The position numbers and the translations under genes are program-made. From positions 42,021,009 through 42,085,008 of the forward strand of contig NC_089767.1 of the NCBI RefSeq assembly GCF_040412425.1: a DNA stretch of 64,000 nt, written 5' to 3'. Positions 25,341 to 35,415 of this stretch are shown piece by piece. Under the pieces are notes generated by a model that saw only the letters and a program-made list of their open reading frames with translations, was not told the origin of the DNA and did not search any database. How positions within the stretch are numbered: the stretch's first letter is position 1; each line of letters begins with the position of its first letter. The stretch is from Macrobrachium rosenbergii (lineage: Eukaryota > Arthropoda > Malacostraca > Decapoda > Palaemonidae).

Positions 25341-26200
25341 AAGAGCAAGCTGGATTCTGGTTGAAACTTAGTAACAAGATGGTTCTGATATGGCAGTCGT
25401 CTGAAAGGAACAACTCACCTAAGGAGTAAATCTTTTCCATAAAGGGCTCTGGTTTATATACCTAAGAAAAATACATATTAAAAAAATCTGTTACCCATTC
25501 CATCAGAAGTACAAACCATTACCTTTTACATAAAAGACTTATTCCTCAAGTTGAAACCTATCCAGAAGTGTCTTATTTCAGGTCACAGCCAAGAACAGGG
25601 ACTCCTGAACCTCTTATTCAGTCTGACATAAGAATAGTAAAACGATATGGCTCTAAGCCTCAGCAAGAACTGCCTGGAACCTTGCCAAAACAAAGAAAAC
25701 TCTTAGAAAACCAAGTATGACACCATATGGTGTGAAAAGAATCTGGTGATAATTCTGGCCAATACCAGTAATGTATTGGCCAGAATTATCACCTGATTCT
25801 TTTCACAGCATATAGTGTTACACTTGGTTTTCTGAGAGTTTTCCTTGTTTGGGCAAGGTTCCAGGCACTCCTTGCTCAGGCTTAGGGCCCAATTGTTTTA
25901 CTATTCTTATGTCAGACTGAATAAGGAGTTTCAGGAATCCTTGTTTGTGGTCTGGACTGAAATATGACATTTCCAGCTGAGTTTCAACTTAAGGAATAAG
26001 TCTTTTACATGAAAGGTGATGGTTTGTACTTATGATGGAACAAATAAAAATTTTTTAGATTAATTTGTGTTTCTCTTGGGTATATAGACCAGAGTCTTTT
26101 ATGTATGAGATTTACTCTTTACCTGGGAGAGTGATTCTTTCAAATGTCTGTTAACTGGTTTGTTACCAAGTTTCAACCACTGATTCCAGCTAGCACTTAG
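25341..26200. repeat. Long inverted repeat (two 425-bp arms, 7-bp spacer)
   Basis: The left arm (25341-25765) and right arm (25773-26200) are reverse complements, perfect for the innermost 21 bases and by eye roughly 85-90 percent along the rest. Paired landmarks are TTGAAACTTAGTAAC with GTTACCAAGTTTCAA, and GGTGATAATTCTGGCC with GGCCAGAATTATCACC. A third, partial copy in the same direction as the left arm lies at 26206-26262. No terminal duplication or open frame was found. It could be a foldback element or two copies of one repeat head to head. Confidence 0.9.
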
Positions 26201-26205
26201 GAATG

Positions 26206-26262
26206 CTCATACATAAAAGGCTTTGGTTTTAATACCCAAGAAAAATCAATTTAAAAAGAATT
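26206..26262 (+). repeat. Partial third copy of the inverted-repeat arm
   Basis: ATAAAAGGCTTTGGTTTTAA and CCCAAGAAAAAT resemble the left-arm piece at 25438-25470 (ATAAAGGGCTCTGGTTTATA, CCTAAGAAAAAT), in direct orientation. Confidence 0.6.
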
Positions 26263-26654
26263 GTTATATTCTGCTGCAGCATTACATATCCCTAAAAAAA
26301 ATTACATAATCTCTTGTTACATGAATGACCAATACTATTAGCTGCCCACTCAATGAGAGATTACATTGTTGAAGACACATGACTTCAACATAAAATATTG
26401 TGTTGAAGCTGTGTGACAAATGAGAGAGCTCTTGAATCTGACTCATTTACCACATGAAAGGTCCAGCTTTGACATGGCATGTTGCCTTATACAACTAAGG
26501 ATGGTCAAACTTCATAAGAGCCTCTAAATGTCTCCAAAAGAGGAGCATCAACATTCCTCCTCAGAACATCAAATGTTATAGCAAGAATATTCTAGCCAAG
26601 GCCAGTAATGAAGCACTGGTAGCTTTGCTGACTAACTTGAAACCTTCAGATGGA

Positions 26655-27080
26655 AATATTTAAAAAGTTACCCCTCAAAAGATCCCTCTGTATCAAAAGA
26701 GGGGTAGTTATCAGCAAAGATCTTGAGATTTTTCAGAGGAAGACATTTTAAAAAGATGTTCTCCTCACACTTATTCAGTTAATAAACTAGGTTGGAGCCA
26801 CAACACCATGTTATTGATATTCTTCGAAAATTCTTTTCTATTTAGCAGTTAGGTATCTGCCCATCAGAGTTAAGAAATTCAAAAGTATCCCTAGCCATTG
26901 TTCCAAGTGTTATGAATATGGCTACAGTACATTGAATTAGTTTTGAGCCAACAAAGGTGCTGTGTCATTTCAAAGGAGCATAATCTTATGGGTCACTGTA
27001 CTGCTGATAGGTTCTGTTTTCACTGTGAAGGTGGGCATTCTCTGAATTCAGAGTAAAACATATTGCCAGTGAGCAAAAGC
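26655..27080 (+). pseudogene. Decayed LINE ORF1-like (gag-like) region with zinc-knuckle remnant
   Basis: In shifting plus-strand frames I read KVTPQKIPLYQKRG, then FSEEDILK, then VRYLPIRVKKFKSIPSHCSK with CYEYGYS, then RFCFHCEGGHS. This order matches ORF1 nucleic-acid-binding proteins of Jockey-type non-LTR elements: a VTPHxxLNxxRGV segment, SEEEIL, VRPYIPNPLRCxxCxxxGH and further CxxC...GH knuckles. Frames are broken by indels and stops, so it is not functional. Confidence 0.6.
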
Positions 27081-27355
27081 TTGTTACATTCATAAAAAAA
27101 AAATCAGACCTAGAATTTTCTCTTTCAGGTCCAGGTCAGTTTTGAATTATTCAAACCTCTTGACCTTTTAGCCAGAGCTACTACTTTCAGTTTTATTACC
27201 AAGTTTGGATAAAAAAAAACTATTTCAAAAAGAGTGGTGCCTCTTTTATTTCTAAAAGAATTGTTCCTCTTCAGTAAGCTTTCAGTTGTCTGAAGGAAAA
27301 ACAAAAGTTGATATGTTTATAAGAAGATATCAGATGGGAAAGAATTAAAAAATAA

Positions 27356-27430
27356 GACCAGTCCCATTCCTATCAGCCGAACTAGAGTTCTTGGGTTTAA
27401 TCTTTTGATCCACTTGAACTGCAAAGCACA
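27356..27430 (-). repeat. Dispersed repeat segment, copy 1
   Basis: AGACCAGTCCCAT, then ATCAGC, then GATCCACTTGAACTGCAAA recur in the same order at 29837-29900. On the minus strand both copies read FAVQVDQ(K/R), so they may derive from a decayed protein-coding element. Confidence 0.75.
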
Positions 27431-27435
27431 CATTG

Positions 27436-29836
27436 CCTACAAAAAAAGTAAAAATACATAAAACCTTTTAAAAAAATAATCACATTCAACCTTGATGTCA
27501 TTTTACAAAGCAGAATTTCCCTATTTTAGGTTTTGGAAGTCAAATATGGTAATGTAAATGGTTCAGCATCAGACAGAGGACCAAATGCCATAGATTCAAA
27601 TTGTAATGGATGACTCAGAATCTGCACTTCAGTTTTCAAATGCTCCCACGAAGTGCCATCAAGTTTTCAGCAAGTTACTGGCAAGTAGAAAGCTTTTCAA
27701 TCAGAGACATTTTTATAAACAACCATCCACCACCATTCCCAGTTAAAGCCAATAGAATTGAGACTAAAATATACTCCTGTGGGGGCATGTTTTTAATAAC
27801 ATGTCCCCAAAGGAATTAGTAATTTCCAGTGACCAGAAGTGCTGTAGATGCATCTCTCTTGCAGATCATTGTCTGCAGTGTCATCCAAATAGCTGGATGG
27901 CTTGGTAGACTCATGAGTTTCCTTGCACTCAGAAGTGGCAGCATTAATAGGGTTCAGATTGAACATATGACAGTAATTGCTTTTGAGCCATTTCTGATAC
28001 CAGAGCATGATCATAGGCAGTCAGAAAATACAGACTTGACTTTCAGACGATCAGCACCTTTTGTGAGCTTTCAGGATTGATCAGAGGTAAGTCTTAAAAT
28101 TAAAGTCTTAGGTCGATATTCAGTGTTTGCAAGCATTGATCAATGATTTAATTTACTTGTTGGTGAGTGTCTTATTATTTGCCCAAAATAGTAGTTTTAG
28201 ACTTCATGAGTACTTATAATAATTCAGTTTCAGATTCATAAGTATCACATCCAGAAAGGTACTTGAAAACTGATTTTGAAATGCAAATACAAGTAAGTTG
28301 AGCTTATCAGAGCTTGTAAAAGAAGATCGAGTGTGTTGAATTTAAGAAGCAGGATATAATTCAAGACGGGTCTGGTTTGAGAAAAACTCGATTACAGATA
28401 ACTTAGGCTCGTTAAGTTCCTAGATGAAAGAATCTGCCTTGCTACGCAAAAGTAATCAATGTAAACATAAAAATACACATAAGTATCACAATTACACAAT
28501 GCACCACAGTCCTGCCTTCGAATTAGTCAAACTCATTTAACCACGGATACTTGTTCCTGGACCACGCGTGTGGGCAGAGACTGCAGGATAATAGCCTACA
28601 GTATAACTGCAGCTCAACGTATTTTATTTTATTAACTACACTTAAACCAAACCAACAGCGAATGTTAAGTTTTGAAAATAAATTAGTCGCTCGAATTATG
28701 GCGGAATCATTACGATTTTCAGTTTATCCAGTTTGCACATTTTTAAAAGAACTTCAGTTTAATATTTTCTTTCATTAAAGGCACTTTGCTTAGTCCCATG
28801 TGTGGTTTGACTTATTGCTGTGGAAATAGATACATTCAAACCAATATACAATCTTGAAAAAAAAATCTCATTGTCTCTTATTCATTATCTCTAGGTAGCT
28901 TACAAAAGAAAAACAAACTTTTATGGTTAAGAAAGACAGTATCATAGCTACTCCTTTGCTGTCCATGTTGGCTTTAAATATCATCCAGGGACTTGATAAT
29001 TGAAGTAAACTAACACTGTTATTTGCCCAAGGTAGAAAATCAAACTAGGAATATCATTACACATGGCAAGGAAGTCTCAGTGCAAGACTGCCAAATGGTA
29101 GCATTTGGTGTGGGAAGCAAATACGATAGTCAGTGGTTAAATTGATAGAAAACGACGCTTTTGGCTATCATGCTGGGATGTTTAGAAGTCTAGCAGGGAC
29201 TATGGACTTCGCTTATTTGAAAGCAAGGCCCAGCCATGCAGTCAAGCTACTTTATGTACACAGATTGATTGCAGATGTTTGACAATTGGACCTGACATTT
29301 AGATAGTAGACAAGTATAACCGAGAAGGAATGATAACATTTTGGAGAGAAATAATAGTTGAATATCGCATGAGACTGCAGCATTTAGCTGTTAATTGTAT
29401 GTTCATAACCCGAATATTCATAATTTAGTTTGAAATACTGAGGGCTAGATGATATGGATGATCAAATAGCACTCGAAAAAACTGAAGACAGTTAATATTG
29501 TACTCGAAACGACTGTAATTTTCGTGTTTAGTTTACCTTGTTTTAGCGTCAGTCAAGGAAAGCATGCGTAACGAAAGTACATTCCCTGATGCCAAGTAAA
29601 AAAATAGCCTAATTATTCTGGCACTGGAAATAATGCTTACTCGAATACATAAAGTAACTTTCCCTTACATAGTCATTTTTAAAGAAGACTACATTTCTTC
29701 ACTGGGTTGAATTTAGAAGAACAAATTGCCGCAACCATCATTAATGGGATTGCAATATTCATTAATTTTAATAAGCACCTTGGTTCCAAATCATGTGGCC
29801 TTTTAATGCTTCTTGATGAGCAAAAGCTTAAAGTAA
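27436..29836. other. Intergenic, possible decayed retroelement on the minus strand
   Basis: Between about 27600 and 28020 the minus strand has interrupted open frames with a WWMVVYKN segment and other pieces faintly like the post-catalytic region of some LTR or DIRS-type reverse transcriptases. The resemblance is too weak to name a family. Nothing else was recognised to 29836. Confidence 0.25.
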
Positions 29837-29900
29837 GACCAGTCCCATATCTATCAGCTAAACTTCTTAGATTTAATCTTTGATCCACTTGAACTGCAAA
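29837..29900 (-). repeat. Dispersed repeat segment, copy 2
   Basis: Second copy of the segment at 27356-27430, with several substitutions and a short deletion, in the same orientation. Confidence 0.75.
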
Positions 29901-30591
29901 TCTAGACAACGAGAGGTCTTGCACCATCCTTCAGTTAAGTACAGAAAGACGGGAAAGTAGTGTCTTGCGGAAACCCCAGAGGCGGAATATCCTCGTCGCC
30001 ATGGAAAGACGCATCATCTAGTCCAAGGTCTCTAGACCTTGATCTAGTCGTACCTTCGAAGAACCTAATGAGATTTACTTAGGGAAGTCTTCCTAATCAT
30101 CACTTCGCATCATTGTGGCAAAATTCAGGTGAGTGATTTTGAAAGGAGGCCCCCCCCCCTCCTTTGTTTATGTAGATGGTAATCATGTAGTAGAGATTTA
30201 CTCCGCGCCTTCCTTCCGATGTTAATAGAAACTGTGTATGTTGTAAGAATTTGACTGTTTTAAGAGATTGTGCACCTCTTGTTCTCTGGCTCATTGACGT
30301 TTAGTTGCTAACATGCGTCGTCTGTGCAAGGCGATAATTTTAAAAAGGCTACTCTTCTGGTTTACGAGATCTAAAATATAACTGAGGCCTCTACATCGCA
30401 GACTGAAAACATAAATTTGGGTCCGTCGTGCCTGCAAATCCAAATAAAATCTCTTTTCAGATTTCGGTAAAGCGATTTCCTTGGCAATGATTCCTCATAC
30501 ACAATGGAACATTACCTTCCATAGTTTCCCTAAAGGTGAAAAGCTCATTGCCATAGATACGTCCATGTTTCCGCTGATTTCCACCCACCCC

Positions 30592-30593
<2 letters not shown>

Positions 30594-30668
<75 letters not shown>
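30594..30668. repeat. (CA)n microsatellite
   Basis: About 37 uninterrupted AC/CA units. Confidence 0.97.
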
Positions 30669-30669
<1 letters not shown>

Positions 30670-31358
30670 CATTAATGCCCTTTTGGTTTAGCGGATAGTC
30701 AGAGGAAGAATATGGCACGCGATTCCTGGCACAGGTATAGATCTGCGTAGTGTAGGTTTTAACCTTTGCTTGTATTGATCCAGACCAGTTCCGGACAGGT
30801 CTTAGCCAGATTTTGTCGGTAATAATACGTAGGACTTTATTTGTAGTATTAAGGACATATAGGTGATATTTTGTTCGAAAGGGACTGGCCTCACCTTCTC
30901 AAACTGTAATAATGTCAAGGCGTGATTCTTTTTATGTTATAGGCCTACCCACATACACACCTAACGCATTATTCTCGCACAAGCTTTATTTTCTAACAGA
31001 ATTTAGCATCTCTTTACAGATGTCTATCACAGATACATTCTCGACTCTCTGAAATGTGAAATCCCCACTTCATCAGGCTTAGTGTATCATCTCTCAAGAT
31101 GATTTGCAATATTTTTTTTATCTCGATCATAAGCCTACGATTCCATAGTTAATTTTGATTTACGCAGATATTTTTCATGCATAAACCCACTACTTTCTCT
31201 TTCATACCTTACAGCATCAGTCTGGTTTAATCAGTGAGATTTTTGTGTATGTTAATTTAATGATGCATGCTGGTTTCATTTATAAATTCTTATCAGAATT
31301 TTATGTCACAGTAGCAGGCACTCATCTCGTCTGCAAGATTATCGCCAAAAAATTTCAG

Positions 31359-31360
<2 letters not shown>

Positions 31361-31428
<68 letters not shown>
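31361..31428. repeat. (CT)n microsatellite
   Basis: About 34 TC/CT units without interruption. Confidence 0.97.
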
Positions 31429-31433
<5 letters not shown>

Positions 31434-32293
31434 TTTTCTTGGTGTATCAGGTGTGTCTAAGGACGCATTTATCGAAGTTATCGAACGATTTGTTTCTTTC
31501 GAAAGAGTAGTTGACTGCTTGTCACCTAAGTAACATCACTCCATTAGATCTGCCTATATCGTGAGTGCTTTTTTTCATTTTCCAATTATTGAATATTGAT
31601 TATTATTTTGCATTGGTTGATGGAGCCTTGTCATCGTCTCAGTCATTCCCAAGAATAAAGTAATTCTAACTGTTTAGGTTAATATAAAGACGCAATCGAT
31701 TATTTCATAGATATTTAGTTGCCAAAATATTTGTTTAATGAAAAACGTCAGGGCGAACCCCTATCCGGCGCTGATGCCGAACGGTCACCTTCAGCCTCGG
31801 TCTAAAAATTCCCAGTTCGTCCTTTGTTATGTCATTTGTTTCATCTCTTTTAAGCCGTGAAATCGTCTTATAGACCGGACTTTTAAGAAATATCATCCTG
31901 AATATTGTTTTTAAGATGACTGAAGCCTCCTAATATCAAGTAGGCGCACCAGAATTATTGACCTGTCGGCACTGTGCGTAAAGCTGTCGTTGTATGATGA
32001 TGCCATGTGACGTGAGAGATATATTAGTGACAAAAATAGTACTATGCATTGATGACAGAAAATATTGCATTTTATAAGTAGGTTTAGCTTTTATAATCAA
32101 GTTTTATTAGAGTCGTTAACAACACGGAAAGCGTTTTACATCGAAATTTGCAGCAGCTCTACTTTAAAACAGGAGTAGAAATAGAAACTGGAGCGTGAAT
32201 CGTGCGTGAGAGAGATGCACGAATGCCAGACTGTCGTCTGCTTCTACCAGTGTTACCAATCCACTTACGAAAAATATAGCGACTGTGAACTGT

Positions 32294-32295
<2 letters not shown>

Positions 32296-32327
<32 letters not shown>
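32296..32327. repeat. (CT)n microsatellite
   Basis: About 16 CT units. Confidence 0.95.
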
Positions 32328-32328
<1 letters not shown>

Positions 32329-32617
32329 GAGAAGAGCGACTGCATGTGACACTTACCATGCAAGGCTTCCTGTAGTCTGTATTACAGTTGTATGTGTTTG
32401 TGCGGAGAACAAACTTTATTTGGTCGTTATATTACGCTGACGCAACAAGCCATAAGACTGCCATTGATAAAGCATGTTACCGTTGAAATTTATTTTTCAT
32501 TTTACAATTATTGCACTAATTTTGCCCTTAATCTGAATAACGTGTGGTGTATAGTTATTTGAAGTTTATATGTATATGATTTAGATTATTGATAAGCAAC
32601 TTTATGAAATGATGAAA

Positions 32618-32620
<3 letters not shown>

Positions 32621-32695
<75 letters not shown>
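32621..32695. repeat. (CT)n microsatellite
   Basis: About 37 TC/CT units without interruption. Confidence 0.97.
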
Positions 32696-32698
<3 letters not shown>

Positions 32699-33239
32699 AA
32701 CATAATAACTGGACAAAAAGCTTAGATCTTATTCAAGGAAGCTGTATGACGGTATACTGTCTTGAAATCATCTGTGGTCAAAATGCCTGTTTACCTTCAC
32801 ATGAAATATGCTTAAATTATGAAAATTTGGATTTAAGTGTTTCAGTCAAATACTGTAAACGCACGCTGCGTATTCATAAATGTTAAGCAATCGCATGCAG
32901 TCATACACAAGCTATACATTTGGTTACAATCTGTTTTCGCCCACCTTGCTACCGGAAGCCAGTCTCTTCTGAAAGATAGATAATGAGAGGCGAGCTTAAC
33001 TAGGACATGAACACCTGGACGACAAGACGTGTATCATCTAGTTTTCATGTCTGTGGAATTATTGCGTCTTCTGATTTAAATAACCAAAATTTGATCAATT
33101 TTATAATTAGCAATGCTTTTCAGTAACTTTTCTTAAGAATGTAAAGTAATAAGAGAAATGGATAGTTTTCATTTTTAGAAGAATTTGTTTTTTGACGTAA
33201 TTTAAATCCATTATTTTTAACATTTATTCTCCTTCGTAC

Positions 33240-33600
33240 GACCTTAGTCCCATCCTCCTATGTGGGGTCGGTCGCTCGAGTCTATTTTGGACATTGCTTG
33301 TTCCACGCTCAGTGATTTTGCGTCTCTCTGTGACATCACTCCTAATTCTCTGCCTACCCCATCCTACTTTCCCTGGCTTTATCAGTTATTTTACGAAATC
33401 CACCCTTTTACGCTTTTCACTTTCAATACTTTCGAACTAGTTACTCCAAAGATCCATCTCGACATTCTCATCTCTGCCCTTTCCAGAGTTCCCGCCAATT
33501 TTCTTGCATTGCCCACGTTTTTGCACCTTACAGCAGCACTAGACCGATATCTTTTGTAGACCTCAATCATAAGTCTCAAAGGAACCTTATATCAGTCACC
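33240..33600 (-). pseudogene. Decayed LINE, C-terminal end of reverse transcriptase ORF
   Basis: The minus strand encodes LRLMIEVYKRYRSSAAVR followed by LERAEMRMSRWIFGVTS. This is the (L)K.KVYK..VRP...YG..(T/C)W ... E(M/R)RMLRW.CGVT segment found after the catalytic domain in RTE-like and related non-LTR reverse transcriptases. Stops follow soon after GWIS. The 5' part of the element is not recognisable. Confidence 0.65.
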
Positions 33601-34231
33601 TCTGAAACATGTCTACTCGTAGCCCAAGCTGCTTTAATACTCTGCCGCCCCTTCAGCTCACATCCACCTTTCTCGCTTTAGACAGAACCCAAGTACAGTA
33701 CTTGAAGCTATTTGTTTGCTTTGATTCCTCTCAACGTCCTGACCTTTAGTTCCACTCTTCCCTCTCAGAAGATTAGTATTATTTCTGTTTTTTTTGTAGC
33801 GTTTTAAGCGTACAAATGTGTAAGACTGTATCCATAGTTTGTATGCGTTATTAGCCTATGTGGTTGTTCGCATGAGTCGTTTTTAATGGTAATTCATCAA
33901 ACCCTACACTACCATGACATTTCTTAATGGCCTCCTAATCAATTTTGCCAAAATTTCATTTATTCAATTATTCACTCAGGTTTAACAAAATTACTAACTA
34001 TACAGGTACCGTTATAATACTTTGCTAGTTTATTACTTTCGTTATACCCTGCAAAGAATTTGACGTCCTGAACTAATAAGGAAACGAGTTTCAATCTTCG
34101 TTTATAAAAGTAACTTCCGTTTATTTCACGAAAGTGCTAAGGATTCCGCAACCCAATGTCATTTTGTAGACTCGACTTCAAGAAAATATAAATCCTTAAA
34201 AGAAAATAGGCCTAGCCCATCCCCATGGAAA

Positions 34232-34233
<2 letters not shown>

Positions 34234-34281
<48 letters not shown>
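34234..34281. repeat. (CT)n microsatellite
   Basis: About 23 CT units. Confidence 0.97.
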
Positions 34282-34284
<3 letters not shown>

Positions 34285-34535
34285 ACATGTATATAATCAA
34301 TGCTGCTTATGTCTGTAAATTCGCATGTTGTACATGATCTTACATACACACTTCTACACGGGATAAGCATCAGCAGGTTTCATACTTTTATAAATTAACT
34401 AATTTCCATCCTAACTCTTCAGTCCCTTCTTTGCCCCCACCATAAAAGGATTCTGTTTAATCCCTTATTTTTTCCTTTTATTTTCATTTGCACAGAAATA
34501 AGCCTTTTAAGGGTGTTATAACTTTTTCTGTACGC

Positions 34536-34656
34536 TAGATAGTGAATCCCAAGGGGTTTTAAACACGGTATGTATTCACCTTTGCGGCATGTTTAATGCA
34601 AGCCCGTTGGGGATGCCTGTACAAACATAAACAAAAGACTGTATATAAATAGCATA
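34536..34656 (+). repeat. Dispersed repeat (GGTATGT..CCACCTTTGCGG type), copy 1
   Basis: AGATAGTGAATCCCAAGG, CGGTATGTATTCACC, CCCGTTGGGGA and ACATAAACAAAAGACTG follow in the same order at 59478-59660. It lies directly upstream of the SINE-like copy at 34730-35010. Family unknown to me. Confidence 0.8.
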
Positions 34657-34729
34657 AATATAATGACCTCAAAGAGATATAAATCGTACATAACGACCCC
34701 CGAACTTTGCTGGGGTTCGCAATCTAGGA

Positions 34730-35010
34730 GGGTGCACTGTAGGCAATATTTAGGGTTCTTTGCAGCGTGCCTTCGGCCCCTAGCTGCAACCCCTTTTGTT
34801 CCTTTAACCGTACCTCTTTTCATATTCTCTTTCTTCCATCTTACTCTCCACCTTCTCCTAACAATTGATTCAAAGTGCAATTGCGATGTTTTCCTCCTGT
34901 TACGCCTTTCAAACCTCTTACTGTCAATTCCCGTTACAGCGCTGAATGACTTCATAGGTCCTATTGCTTGGCGTTTGGCCTAAATTCTACATTCAATCAA
35001 TCAATCAATC
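34730..35010 (+). repeat. SINE-like dispersed repeat, copy 2, next to a gene promoter
   Basis: Second copy of the repeat at 1808-2082, same orientation, ending in a TCAA(TCAA)n tail at about 34993-35009. It stops about 40 bp before the CpG-rich 5' region of the acyl-CoA enzyme gene. Confidence 0.8.
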
Positions 35011-35044
35011 TATTAAAAGATATAGTTTTCAAGCATTTCATTTT

Positions 35045-35240
35045 CGCTTTCAGCCGCCAAAGTGGGGCGAGTATGCGGAGGCGGTAAGTCTCGCCCCTTT
35101 TCCCGAAGAAGGCCGTTGGTAACGCTGGTAAAGATCGTCTGCTGCTGCACCTGTAGTAGGCGAAACCCACGGCGGGCAATCCCTCGAAGCTTACCACCAC
35201 CAGTCGCCAGTGAACTGTCGAGGTGTTCGTTCGGTCACCG
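35045..35240 (+). promoter_or_regulatory. CpG-rich 5' region (promoter and 5' UTR) of the acyl-CoA enzyme gene
   Basis: A clearly GC- and CpG-richer block than its surroundings, with GGGGCGAG and GGAGGCGG boxes, running straight into the start codon at 35241. No TATA box stands out. The transcription start is not determined. Confidence 0.5.
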
Positions 35241-35415
35241 ATGGCGCCGCGGACCAAATTGCTGTGTAGTCTCGGCAGGAGGTTCATCGGTAATTTGAGA
35301 AGCCCGGGAAATGGAATTCGCACTTACTACTCCTATTCGCACGAGCCATTTCATCCGCTCAAAAGGGCGCCCGTGTGGACGTCGGCAGCAGAAGCTGTGT
35401 CGGTAATCAAGTCGG
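35241..35415 (+). CDS. CoA-transferase exon 1: start codon and presequence
   Basis: ATG at 35241 with G at +4, donor GTAAGT-like (GGTAAG) after the first base of codon 59. It encodes MAPRTKLLCSLGRRFIGNLR, an amphipathic basic leader, then EPFHPLKRAPVWTSAAEAV, typical of the start of the mature enzyme. Confidence 0.88.

Noticed and set aside
34663..34983. Open frames on both strands over 100 codons
   Set aside because: Within the second SINE-like copy and its neighbouring repeat; no protein similarity and no splice context.
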